The notes below the pieces were generated by a model. It was not told the origin of the DNA. It did no database searches and saw only the letters and a program-made list of their open reading frames with translations. A stretch of 64,000 nt of DNA from Polytrichum commune. Lineage: Eukaryota > Streptophyta > Polytrichopsida > Polytrichales > Polytrichaceae. The position numbers and the translations under genes were made by a program. Shown here one piece after another: positions 1 through 10,320 of the stretch (positions are counted from its first letter, which is position 1; each line of letters starts with the position of its first letter). The stretch lies in contig OX485804.1 in assembly GCA_950295325.1 (NCBI GenBank), positions 48,408,429-48,472,428 on the forward strand, written 5' to 3'.

Positions 1-395
1 TGAGAGCCAGAACTACATTAAAATTTTAATTTAGTGTCATATAATATTTATGTCACTGTGGTAACTTTTTGGATGACACTTCTTATGAATAGGTTTACAT
101 ATACTATCATGGATGATGGATGAGATCATCCATTGGCCAAAACCCTATTGTCAGCAACTTGTAATGAACTATTATCATGGATGGTTGAAATCTGGATGAA
201 AATCACTTGGTAAGCGATAGTAGTTGCAACACTGTATATCTATAATCATCCAATTTTTGTAATCAAGGAATGAAATATTATGTTGGGTTAACGTTTAGTG
301 TTGGTGACACTATACCGCGTGGTTTACAACTAATATTGAGCAAGACCATTAGAATTGGTGACACTAAATATCATATTTAGTGTACTTGCCCTATC
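1..395 (+). mobile_element. Family A TIR element, copy A1 (left end may be cut by the window)
   Basis: This stretch matches, in reverse complement, 23802-24190. Both copies share the block with 'gagcaagacca..agaatt' and end in the palindromic motif 'actaaatat..atatttagtgt'. The other end shares 'atgtcactgtggtaac' and 'gaataggt'. No coding capacity is visible. The ends resemble short terminal inverted repeats (ACACTAAATATTG type), so it is probably a non-autonomous DNA element. The superfamily is not identified because no clear target duplication is seen. Confidence 0.55.
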
Positions 396-1040
396 ATTTC
401 TGTAACAACCCATCGCTTCGAGCTTCAATCCAATCAGAAGAAAGCGGTGTAAAGGTAGGCATACCCAAACTCAACATTGAACCAAAAACCAACACTATGT
501 ACCACAATCATATACTTAGGGACTCCAAATGTGATAATTAAACATAGTAGAATTTTTCTTGAAGTTCCTCAAAGAGAAATCAAATTGACAAATAGAGAGG
601 TTGCGACCTTTTTATTCTTATGTCTATTTGCAACCTTATTGTTTTCAAACACAAGAACCTGACTAAGGGGTGGCCCCTTCCTCAATTTGGTTTTATGAAT
701 TTACTTTGATTCTTTCAAAAAATAAAAATAAAAATAAAATGAATGAGACTCTTCAACCCGGTTCTTCATTGGCTTGATGGCTGTGGTGATTTTTCTTGTT
801 TCCAAATCGTTTCTTCACCGTTAACCAACATCTGGTTGTGGTCTTGCATTTAATTGCATGGCTAAACCTAGTTGGCACTAAAGCCTGTAATATGAAGATG
901 AACATTCCATTTCCTCTCTAAATCTAGGGATTGCCCATTATAGTCCGGACTTTGGGTCCATTTTCTTCACTGATATCTCTAGTGTTTGTTCGTTTTAGGT
1001 TATGTGTTGGGTTTGGATATATGAATCTCAAGTTAGCTTA
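396..1040. other. Intergenic, nothing recognised
   Basis: AT-rich unique-looking sequence. The only open frame is a 61-codon one at 477-662, with no family resemblance and no supporting context. No RNA gene or promoter is recognised. Confidence 0.5.
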
Positions 1041-1543
1041 GGCCTACTTCAAACACGAGACTGAGAGCCCGTGACCATTACACTTCAAGCACTCTCGTTG
1101 GTGGAAAAGGGCGGAGCCGGTCCAAGTTCGCTTCACACTACGCTCGAGGGACCAACGGAGTACGTGACTGCAAGATGGATGTAAAGTCTACATGGATTCC
1201 TACATGGCATCGAATGGATCACGTTTCATGGTCACTTGGACTATTTTCAAAAACCACCTCTTGGAGGTAGGCCTAACACAAAACCACCGGGAGACCGTGG
1301 CACTCCGAACGCTCACAACCGTTGATTTATTCTATTTTATCATATGTGAGGACCCGCATGAATAGAAATTCATTGAAATAGCATTTGGTTGAGGACTGAG
1401 GCACATATGACTTCACACTACACTTGAGGATCCGTGACCACACTGCATGAGTATGGAGGTGTGTTGGGACGGCCTTTGGACACTTTCGTATGGGCTCTCA
1501 CAATTTCATGGTCACAGCACTTGGCTCGTGTGTGAAGTGGCCC
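1041..1543 (+). mobile_element. Tourist/Harbinger-like MITE, copy H1
   Basis: Nearly collinear with 14175-14673 over the whole length and inverted relative to 26167-26666. The left end follows TTA (1038-1040) and reads GGCCTACTTCAAACACGAGA. The right end reads ctcgtgtgtgaagtggccc. The TTA target duplication is kept on the left but lost on the right, and the ends have diverged, so this is an older copy. The interior is non-coding; open frames inside are chance. Confidence 0.75.
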
Positions 1544-1670
1544 TGGAGAGGGGTCCAGGGCAGCAGGTGGGTTGGTGTGATGAGGCTCCCCCGAGACTGC
1601 CGTGTTTTGCCATATTGCCCCACATGGCTTGGCCTGACAAAGGCTTCACCAGCCCCCATTCTCTTGGCAA

Positions 1671-1751
1671 CCCCCCCCCCCCCCCCTCTCCTTCTGTCCA
1701 CAGTACTAGTAGTAGTAGTAGGGTTGTTGTTGTTGTTGTTGGTGGTGGTGA
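1671..1751 (+). repeat. Poly-C tract followed by AGT/GTT/GGT microsatellites
   Basis: A run of 16 C (1671-1686) is followed by (AGT)n, (TTG)n and (GTG)n up to about 1751. It is simple sequence only. The overlapping open frames on both strands (poly-Val/Leu/Pro or Asn/Thr) are products of the repeats. Confidence 0.9.
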
Positions 1752-2180
1752 TGTTAATTTTTATTTTTAAAGAATTTCTTTTACAATAGGTCAAAAAGCC
1801 AGCGCCAAGAATGAATTAAGTATCAAGAAGATATATCCACTGGGTCGCGTCACCGAGGCGATGTGAACGTCTCCCGTGTGGTCGGGGGCTAGGAAGATCT
1901 CGGCCGTCGGTTGTGATCCGACAGATCCAAAGGCTCCTATGCTGCCCCAACTTCTGGCTACTCTCCCCCTCGGGTAGAGCTTGAAAAGCTTCATGTTGGA
2001 TGAGATCTCCATCTCCATCCACTCATGAATCTTGGATGAAAGTTTGCAAGCTAAGCCCTTCATTAAAAGGACTTGTGGAGGAGGTGATGCCAACATGGGG
2101 TTCGAATTCCTACCTCTTCGTTCGGAAAGGTAGAACCAAGGGTACTAGCCATCAACTCCAAGCCCCCTTTTGATGACCAA
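1752..2180 (-). mobile_element. Possible tRNA-derived SINE (family C)
   Basis: Read on the minus strand, the sequence begins with an A-box-like GATGGCTAGTACC (near 2150). About 40 bases on is a B-box-like ATTCGAACCCC (about 2098-2110), a tRNA-type internal RNA polymerase III promoter. It ends in an A-rich stretch near 1760. Length of about 420 bp is long for a SINE, no second copy is in the window and no target duplication was found. The call rests on the box motifs alone. Confidence 0.35.
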
Positions 2181-2223
2181 CCTTGAAATGGCATGAAATT
2201 TAATTGGTTGTATGAGAGCATTT

Positions 2224-2297
2224 GTGTGGGATTTGAAGGTTCCCTATGTTCCCAATGGAGTTCATTGGGAACTTAGGGAACCTTCAAAATCCCACAC
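2224..2297. repeat. Near-perfect inverted repeat (34-bp stem, 5-base loop)
   Basis: The arm at 2224-2257 (gtgtgggatttgaaggttcc...) pairs with 2263-2297, with one bulged base and one mismatch around the loop 'gagtt'. It does not lie inside a recognised element. It could be a foldback MITE relic or a hairpin RNA precursor. Confidence 0.85.
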
Positions 2298-2599
2298 AAT
2301 TGGGATGAACAATTAACCCCTTCATCTTGCAAACATTGATTTTTCATTTGCCAAAACTTCATCTCTCAAATGTTTTTTTATTTGGACTGCCCGAGCAGTT
2401 TTGTAGATTGTAGGATGGGACTATGTGAATGGATGGTGTGGATGTGGTTTGCCTACGACCACACACCCTGCATTCGCAACGCCTGAGTGACATGGCCCAC
2501 TGGGAGGGGAGGCAAAGCCCTTCAAGCATGCCAGACTGCCATGTAAAAGAAAAAACCAAGTGCAACCACCAAAGACAATTTTCCAAAACCACCACCGAG

Positions 2600-3660
2600 G
2601 ACAACCCTTAGAGGGTCTCCAAATCACCATGAAACCTACAAACCTAAGGGCATTGTGTCAACTAAGAAATTCCCTTGCTCCCCATGAGTGGTCAAATGCA
2701 TGTTAGCAAGCCTTCCTTTGCAATTGGACAAATTTTGATGTACATAAGCATCCTCTCCCACGACATTATCATGCAAGTTGATGTGTTCATTCAAAATGTT
2801 ATACATAACCTTGGTGACATGCCATTGGTTTTGGTTTGCACACCATATCATATCATTTAGTTCAATCCAAGTGGTCTATAGAATGATGCCACGAAAGATG
2901 TGTCAAAACTCAAACAAGTCTTTAAAATTCTTGCAGTTGCCTTTGCCAAAGAGGCCGTGCTTCCAATGTAGCCTAAATCCCTCAAAGATGTAGACATTGC
3001 TTAATGCCATCATCATGAACCGCGATTGTTTCCACACTCTCCTAGCCGAATGCAATCCCCATAATTTGGGCTTAATGGACTTACAAATATGAGGTAAGCA
3101 AAAAAGGCATTGAGTAGAATAATGTTTAGGGAGACCTTGGCACTGCACTTGTTGACTGCAATGGCTTGGTGCCAAATGGACCAAATATAGTCGGTTTCTT
3201 GACCACATCACTTGGGATTCGAAAAGTTCGATTAATGAAAGCCATAATCAAGGACAAGGCCACACCATTCTTGACTGCAAGGCAAGTGCAAAGGGCTTCC
3301 TCCATAAGGAGATTATGGCCAATGTTGGCGGTGTAGTCAAAAGGGGGGGGGGGTCACATCCTTCCAAATCCATCTAGAGGGGTCCCACTACAGGGTAGCC
3401 ACCTTACCATCAAAGAAGGAAATCAAGACTTTCTCTTGACCTTTAATGGTATCAACGACCCCAACTTTATGAAATAACCCTCCACCTCCTGGGACATGCG
3501 TTCTCATTGTAAAACTACATAAAACATCAGTGTTAGTAAGGGTTAGCCCTTGAAAGACACTAGGCTTAACATATGATTTGCATAAACCATTTCCTACAAG
3601 CCTCACCAAGTCTTTGAATGTTGTTATTGTGAAACATGATGTAATGAGTTATTCCTTTGT
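2600..3660 (-). pseudogene. LINE-type retrotransposon C-terminal remnant (zinc-binding region downstream of reverse transcriptase)
   Basis: Several minus-strand frames between 3609 and 2636 join across stops and frameshifts into what looks like the C-terminal part of a plant non-LTR retrotransposon polyprotein. Visible elements are a C-x2-C-rich stretch ('QCLFCLPH'), then 'SARRVWK', then further on 'RGIIL-TTWIELNDMIW'. These resemble the zf-RVT pattern (C..C...H..C...RRVW...WxxWxERN) that follows reverse transcriptase in plant LINEs. No reverse transcriptase core is seen. The open frame is broken many times, so it is a dead copy. Recognition is from motif pattern only. Confidence 0.4.
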
Positions 3661-6055
3661 CAAAGAGATAATACGATGCATGGATATGTGACATTGTTGA
3701 TCAACTAGCTATATCACATTGAAAGGCGCTTTGGTGATTTTTTGAAAGATACAATCTCTAGAATAGATATCAAATAGAGATTGTATCATGAACTAAATAT
3801 GTAGGTATATAACTTCAATGCACCTTTTTGTTCATGGCAAGGTCAATATTTTACCTCACATGCACTTAGAGTTTAAGTGAGTTAGTCTTCTACACATCCT
3901 TTCGAAGATTAATAACTTAATAATCATGCCCTTCATACATATGAGACAAAATGGAGTTTGATCATGCCTTTCCCCCAAAGATGGCCCCTTCCATCACTTT
4001 GTAACGTATTTGTAAGCATGGCCCCAAGGGATGAGAAGTGGGTTGGCATTGAACCTCCAAACCCTTTGGTGTGGGGCATCCAAGAGGCTCTACCTCCCCT
4101 CATAGTGGGTGCACTCTTCCTTGGTTCTTATGCATTTTCGCGTTGGCTTTTAGGCCTTCTATCTTAACAAAATAACAAATAACAAAAAAAGAACACACAC
4201 ACACACACAAACCTCCAAACCCTATAGTAGTTTATCCTAGGTACTTATTTAAGTGGCTAGTCTCCACTCCTCACTTGATAGCATGGCCTTGGCATTTGCA
4301 AGATGTCAAGGTTGTATTGATTATTCTCAACAATAAATTGAGTCATGTGTTGATGAAGAAGAAGAAGAAAAAGAAAAAAGAAAGTACGACCTTCCTACAA
4401 TGGTATTAGAAAGGGACTCAATCATGATGTGACTTTCTTTCATCACTTTGTAACTTCTAAGATAGACAAACCTAATTTGGTTATTTCTCTTAATTGGACA
4501 CTTATATTTGAGTGGTGTGTGGTTAGGTGTGGCTTCAAGAAGGGATAGAAAAAAACCCATATCTAAAATAAATTGAATTACATGTTCAAAACATGATAAC
4601 CATTTTGAGCTCAATAGTCAATATAATCAAGGAGACCTATATGGTCACTGAATGACCGTAAGAATCTTAGTGGAAACTAACCCTTAGAAACTGTGAAATG
4701 TGGAACCCTATATGAACCACCCACGAAAATAAATAACCGAAAACAATCTCAGCTTGGTTGTAATTATAGCACTCTATATATTCCCGATGGGGTCCTCATT
4801 GGGAATAGGTTGTTTGACTCTAAAGCACTTTTAACCTACAAGTGCTAATCATGGAAGGTTTTGAAGACCGATGGTCTAGAACTCCATCTTGGGTAACATA
4901 GAGGAGGAGGTTAGTAGGTGGGCCTGAATTTGAGAAGATGAAAGTAGATAGGTGGGACATATGAACCGTACCCCACCAAATTCCATCTACAATTGGGCAA
5001 GTGTTTTCCTTATTTCCACCAAAATTTGGTCGGCAAGAAACCTACATGGAAACGCACCCTATGCATGCTATACTTTAGTTGTCACCTTTTGATTGCAAGA
5101 CAATTTATGTTGTTTGATGATTAGTGTAGGCCACACTATCTCCGATTTTTTGGGGTTTGCATAGCCTTCGTTGCGCCTCCATCTCTATGTTGTGTCAAGA
5201 TTTTTGTTTGTGGTTGCCCTTGGTGTGAAAAACCTTTGTACCCAATGTTTCCATTTGTGGCCCAAGCTCTATATCTCCATACTTTCTTTGTGTTCATTTG
5301 GTCACCTCCATAGCTTGTCACCTCCATAGCTAGTTGCCTCCATCAAACATATCCTGCTTGTACGTCCATTGATGTGGTTGTTGATTGAGTTATGGTCCTT
5401 TAGGGATGCCCCTAACCCTCATCTCGTCCATATTTCCTTCTTTGTTGTTATTTTCTTTTGGAGTTTTTCCTTCCTTGGCACAATTATGGGTTTCTTTGGG
5501 GTTAACCTTGGAGGCATTAACATTCTTGGTATTTACGTTGGAGGCATCAACATTTTTGGCATTATCCTTCTTCAACATTGTGTTTGAGGAGGCTTTGGTG
5601 CCATCCATGTTGGCTATTTAAAACATGAGTTTCATGGCACTTCACTTGTGATTTTCAATCGCCGCACAATGAGAGATGTCACCCAAACCCTTTCCTCTCC
5701 ATTTCCTTTCATATTGATCAATTTTGTCATTTTCTGCTATTTGTGTGTGATGTGCATCATAAGTTCATTGGACAAACCATCCTTCACAATCTTTGGGTTG
5801 TCCTATCCACCCCACCTTGTGGTTGCTAATCCGCAACTTGGTTTGATTTACTATAATCCTACTTCCCTTCTTCTGACCAACCATGTCCCCCCTCTGGCAA
5901 TACCCAAAAGGTTTAAGGTCAAAAATTTCTTCAATAGAGATGCCTCATACATTCTCAACTCTAGAACAGACCCTCCCAACCATCACCGAGGAACCTCATG
6001 CTCCAGAGACATTAGCAATGGAATTGGCTAGAAGACATAAGGCCAACAATCATTC
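3661..6055. other. Intergenic, AT-rich, simple repeats and one dispersed-repeat copy
   Basis: Contains a short (CA)n near 4195-4208, a GAA/AAG-rich tract at 4355-4383, and a dispersed repeat at 4470-4660 (listed separately). From 5390 to 5600 the minus strand reads as an Asn/Lys-rich frame with internal repeats around 'VNxKNVNASxVN'. It is low complexity and not recognised. The 127-codon frame at 5648-6031 (+) also has no family resemblance. Confidence 0.45.
4470..4660 (+). repeat. Dispersed repeat family R, partial copy
   Basis: Shares the order 'ggttatttctcttaattggacactt', a tgtgtggct block and 'gataaccattttg.g.tcaatagtcaa.ataat' with 15290-15640, 17690-18100 and the minisatellite at 18101-19222. 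Unlike those copies it has no poly-G tract. Confidence 0.65.
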
Positions 6056-6480
6056 ACGCCAATTTTAAATGACATGGTTGCCCATCTTCACATGGGCAAA
6101 GCCAACCGTTGAGGGTGATGACATCACTAAGGTAATTTGCAAAGTGTGTTCAAAGATCATAGGGAACTCCAAACTCTTAACAACGAAATTTGATAATATG
6201 TTGAAGCACCATGGCAGAAAGACAACCTTGGAAGGCCACGAAGTCTCGGTGGGATAAAAGTACATGGACCCTAATTATGTTCACTTGAAATGTGAACGTA
6301 TATCTATTACAATACCAACCGATTCAGTGTATTGCCCAAGTTGTTGAGAATACCGTTTGTGATTGTCGAAAGAAATATGTCCAATTTGCCACCCTCTTTC
6401 ACTTTCATTTTAGCCTCAAATGTCATACTATTGAGTTTTTTTCAAGAAAATGGCCTATTTCAATGTAAAATGCCATTTTT
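6056..6480 (+). pseudogene. BED/hAT-like transposon protein fragment
   Basis: The frame at 6069-6257 gives a 62-residue peptide, with WAKPTVEGDD, then a C-x2-C (VICKVCSK) followed about 18 residues later by LKHHGRK. This is the C2H2 arrangement of a BED-like zinc finger found in plant hAT-type transposon proteins. Past the stop, other frames continue with 'YVHLKCER' and 'VVENTVCDCRKKYVQFATL' (about 6280-6420), consistent with further N-terminal sequence of the same protein with frameshifts. No DDE catalytic region or hAT dimerisation domain is visible. It is a decayed fragment; the family assignment is by motif. Confidence 0.45.
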
Positions 6481-6599
6481 TATACATAACAAACGTAAGT
6501 AAGTATGAAAGAATGTTTCGTATTGAAGAAATATGCTCACAACATCACACATTATGAGGTTGTGTGTGTGTGTGTGTAAATTATCTCAAGATGATGTTT

Positions 6600-6913
6600 T
6601 CACTATATCACACATTGCATAAATAGAAATCTATTGTATTATGATGATGTTTGATGATGTTGGAAATTGACATCTTGTTCAATTTGTCCATGAATGATTG
6701 CATGCTCATCATATATGCAATTGAAAACTCTAAAGATTTGTCCACTGCAAAATTTGATAGCAATTGAGCATACAATGGGCTTGACAACTTGTGTTGGGTG
6801 GTCATCCACATCATTCCCCTCCATTGGCTCGAATAAAAATTAATTGGCTTTGTTGTTAGCATCTCATCTCTCAAACAACAACCTTTGCTGCAAATTTGAA
6901 AATGAAAAACCAT
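6600..6913 (-). repeat. Degenerate coding-like repeat, related to 20508-20693
   Basis: The minus-strand translation contains 'LYAQLLSNFA..KSLEFSIA' and 'MQSFMDKLNKM'. The minus-strand frame at 20508-20693 reads 'HHAQLFATFF..NPLEFTLA' and 'LHAILEKLNKI' in the same order and spacing. The two loci therefore share an old coding repeat, probably a transposon protein piece. The family is not recognised. Confidence 0.45.
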
Positions 6914-8659
6914 TTCTTTGAAATACTAATTGAAAGATAATAATACAATGTAAGCCAAAGTAATTTGTTATTGAATGAAGGACAAAACAAGTGAGTGCTA
7001 GGATCCACATTATAAAATCCGAATTAAAAAATGTATGGGAGAGACATGCACCTACTTGAACCATACTAAAAGGGTTGACTCTAGCTCTGGGTATAAGGCT
7101 TCTTTGGTCCTCCTAACTTCTTCAAATTATTACATGATTGCATAATCTTCACAAAGTCTTTAAAAACATGAGAAACTAAATATCTTTTTGAACTCTTTCC
7201 CACCTGCTTTTGGTTAAACCTATTATTGACATGTTGTTGTTATCCAACTCAAATTCGACCTATGCAATAAAAACAACCTCCTTCTCGGCTCTATTGAAGT
7301 TTGTTATCTTTCTCGTCAAAGGTTTCATCCCGCAAGAGTACCATGAGAGTACAATGCAAGAGTATAATGACCCTAATCATAGAAACCTTTTTGTTACAGA
7401 ATTTATTCCCCAAAGCTCCCCTCCATATTTCAAAATGCCAATCACATATGAACTTTGAAATGCATATGGATTCCACCTATTTATGCACATTAAATACCTC
7501 TATTATATGACAAATCAAGCCTAAAAAAGTCATATCACGAGTGTCATAATTAACGGAAATGTTGTGTATAGTTGAGGTGTCGTACAATCGAGTATGGTAA
7601 TATGGAGGTTAGACTGTGGTTTTAATTTTCTTTGTTGCAAATTTTTTTAATGAAAAAGGAGTGACGAGGTTATTGACTTGGCAAAAAAATCCCTTTAGAT
7701 GTGGGCATGTTTACAACAGTGACCTTGGACCATGATCACAACTTCTAAATTCTCTCATTGGTTAAGAAAATGATTGGTGGTATCACTTTGCTTCACACAA
7801 GGTGACTGTCAAAAAACGGATGATAAAGTGATATCAAATCCTATAAGTCCAAAAATAGATAATGTTTGGTGGTCACTTAAATTTTGTAATGAGACAACTC
7901 AAACATATTCTCTTTGCAAAAATGAAGTTGATTGTTAAGGGGGAACCTATTTTTAGTAGAAAATCAAACATTATGGAAAACCTAATTTTAATGATAATAT
8001 TCTCCATCAATTGCAAGAGAAGGTTATTAGTTAAAACACTACATCCAAGTCTAACTCCCCTTTACACTATCATGCGACCAAGGCTTTTAAAAAGTGCTTA
8101 GGGTTTCTCATGGTCATGGCTTTGAGTTGCCAATCATGACCACAAGGAATTTTGCATCAAGATTTTTCCAGGACTCTTGGTCATGTGTATAATTTGGCCA
8201 TGAGTTTCAAGGATCCTTGCAATTTCATTGTCACGGGATTTGGCCATAGGTTTTCGTTTCCCAATACCTGCCACTAGGGGTGCAGTTAAAATCTACCCAT
8301 GTACATTTATTCATGGTTCATACCAAGTAACCTTAATAGATAAAGTCAGGGTCTCTAACCTTGATTTTGGTGTTACTTCCAATTAAAATAACAAACTCAG
8401 GCTTTACACATGAATCAACGTTTTCACCCTCCACAACGGTAGGTGCCGCCACCCAACTGCTGCCTTCCACGTTGGATACTCCCATCAAGTCAAGCTAAAC
8501 CCCCCCCCCAATTCCAATACCCCGCATGATGGCCTGTATTTGTAGTGTAAAGTGCTCTCATAAACCTCATATTTCTTCAAGAAACTAGAGCCAAAAGCTT
8601 TTGGTTTTGTTGGCTTGGCCTTGTGGAAAGAGACCTAGATATGGTCTATGAAATGGGCC
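6914..8659. other. Intergenic, nothing recognised
   Basis: AT-rich, with scattered short open frames (for example 82 codons at 7210-7458 and 79 at 7862-8101) lacking family resemblance. A short shared motif, 'atcaacgttttcaccctcc..cggtaggtgc' at about 8415-8447, recurs at about 16708-16740, so part of this is old repeat. An uninterrupted C run lies near 8502-8510. Confidence 0.45.
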
Positions 8660-8662
8660 TAA

Positions 8663-9056
8663 GGGCCGGTTTACACTACGGTGGAGAAGTCCACCGGTCA
8701 TGAAAAAAAGGGCGTTTCTCAATTGTGAGTGGTCGAAAATGCAACTCTTGACCGGTGGGTGTTTACACTAGGTGAAGAAAACAATGGTGGTGAACTTTTC
8801 TCATGGATGATAAAATGACATGGCCGCCTACATGGCGGCACTTTTTGGAGTTGGGCTTCTCCGAAGGAGGGGTTTCTTGTCCGGCCTCAAGAGGCTGGAC
8901 AAGAAACTCCTCCTCCGGAGAAGCCCAACTCAATAAAAATATTTTATTGCCTTTAATTCTTCTCCGGCACATCCACCATTTGCCTCATATAACCATGTCT
9001 TGGCCAAGCATTCTTGACCGACCGGAGGCCTTCACCACCGTAGTGTAAACCGGCCC
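8663..9056 (+). mobile_element. Harbinger/Tourist-like foldback MITE, copy H6
   Basis: Terminal inverted repeats of at least 23 bp: left GGGCCGGTTTACACTACGG, right its reverse complement ending CCGGCCC at 9056. The flanks are TAA (8660-8662) and TTA (9057-9059), the 3-bp target class of PIF/Harbinger, although here they are complementary rather than identical. The centre holds a 41-bp inverted repeat (8848-8888 with 8891-8931). It is non-coding and mobilisation would need a transposase in trans. Confidence 0.85.
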
Positions 9057-9700
9057 TTAGGTTGGCAACTGTGCACCCATAAAGATTGAGAGTAACGCCA
9101 AGGAACAAAAGGGGAAGGATCGCCAGGGGAGACGAGAGCTCGGGAACTCGGAGAGCTCAGTAGGAGAGACGAGCACCGAGAAGAGCAGCGATCGAGGGAC
9201 CGCGAGAGAAGGGCAACGCGGGAGACAGCCGGAGACGTGGGAGCGGCCGGGTAACGAGGGGAGCCGACGATAGGAGAGAGAGAACAGGACAGGTGGCAAA
9301 GCAGGGAGCACCGAGGGCATTGAAGACCGGATGAGGACCGGCCTCCCGGTTATGTAGCGGCCCGGGAACGCAAGAGAACGAGGGGAGCGACATCGGGAAC
9401 GAAGGGAGCGCACGGGAACACACCGAGAAGGCTCGGGAACGAAGGGAGCGCACCGGGAACGTACCGAGAGCCGGGAGAAGTGAACGACACCGGGAACGCC
9501 GTCATCAAGCCGGGAACGGACAAGCAACTAAGTAGGGTAGGATAGTTAGTTGCTAGTGAACACCTAAGCAAAAATAGATGAAAGACATGCCTAAAGGGAT
9601 GAAAGTCCTTTTTAGATGAACATAAACTATTCCCTTTAAATGAATAGTTGCATTCCGGATGAAGAAGGCCCATGGATGATAACCGAACCACGAGGCACAT
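9057..9700. other. Locally GC-rich stretch with short direct repeats
   Basis: From 9100 to 9530 the sequence is richer in G and C than its surroundings. It repeats 'cgggaacgaagggagcgcac' (9389 and 9433 regions) and related 'ccgggaacg' words. Minus-strand frames of 98-156 codons are Arg/Ser/Pro-rich and follow the base composition; no protein family is recognised. It may belong to the LTR-like unit that follows. Confidence 0.4.
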
Positions 9701-10004
9701 CTAGGATAAGCCAAGAAATCCAATGAATGAACTTCACAAGTACATTTTACATTCGGATATTACAACTGCTGTAAATAGATCCGGGCAGGCTAAAATTAGA
9801 CTGTAACCGGATATAGGGCTAAAAATAGCCGAAAATGAACATGTGGCATTAGGGGAAGTTAGACCTAACCGCCACATCCAATTAAACATAGATGTTGAAC
9901 ACTATATAAGAGGCCAAACTTAAGGCACCTAATACACTTCATTTGAACACGCAAACTCTACATGAGTGTCGGAGCCTCTAGCACTCTCTCAAGCTAGTAT
10001 ATTT
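9701..10004 (+). promoter_or_regulatory. Putative retroelement promoter (LTR-like) with TATA box
   Basis: A TATA box, CACTATATAAGAGG (TATATAA at about 9903-9909), is followed by a leader leading directly into the stem-loop tandem repeats at 10005. The layout resembles U3-R-U5 of a plant LTR retrotransposon. No second LTR, primer-binding site or gag/pol frame was found in the window, so this may be a solo LTR or another kind of leader. Confidence 0.3.
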
Positions 10005-10320
10005 AGCCGAGGTTTTCGTGCCCTAACTCGGAGGGCAATCGAGCTAGCATCGCAATTAGCCGAGGTTTTCGTGGCCTAACTCGGAGGGCAATCGAGCTAG
10101 CATCGCAATTAGCCGAGGCATTCGAGCCCTAACTCGGAGGGCATTGGAATATTAATGTGAGTAGCCGAGGCATACTTAAGCCCTAACTCGGAGGGCATTG
10201 GAGACAATCATGCACGAAGATAACTAGCCGAGGCAAATGCATACCCTAACTCGGAGGGCATTCTAAAGTGTTAAAATATTTATCCGAGGTTCTCAAATCC
10301 TAACTCGGAGGATATTAGCA
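10005..10320 (+). repeat. Six tandem stem-loop units (about 53-63 bp each)
   Basis: Units start near 10005, 10058, 10111, 10163, 10226 and 10282. Each begins AGCCGAGG and ends CCTAACTCGGAGGGCA. CCGAG pairs with CTCGG, so each unit can fold into a small stem-loop. The first three units are almost identical (period 52-53). The last three have diverged spacers of different length while keeping both stem halves. Confidence 0.85.

Noticed and set aside
1447-1794. Open frames of about 100 codons on both strands at 1447-1794
   Set aside because: They run through a MITE end, a poly-C tract and trinucleotide repeats; the residues are simply those encoded by the repeats.
9057-9527. 156-codon minus-strand frame
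   Set aside because: Arg/Ser/Pro-rich composition follows local GC-rich direct repeats and no protein family is recognised; the same region is open in a second frame.
10005-10320. Possible CRISPR array
   Set aside because: Repeats are imperfect, spacers are similar to each other in the first units, and the setting is a plant nuclear genome; these are tandem stem-loop repeats.
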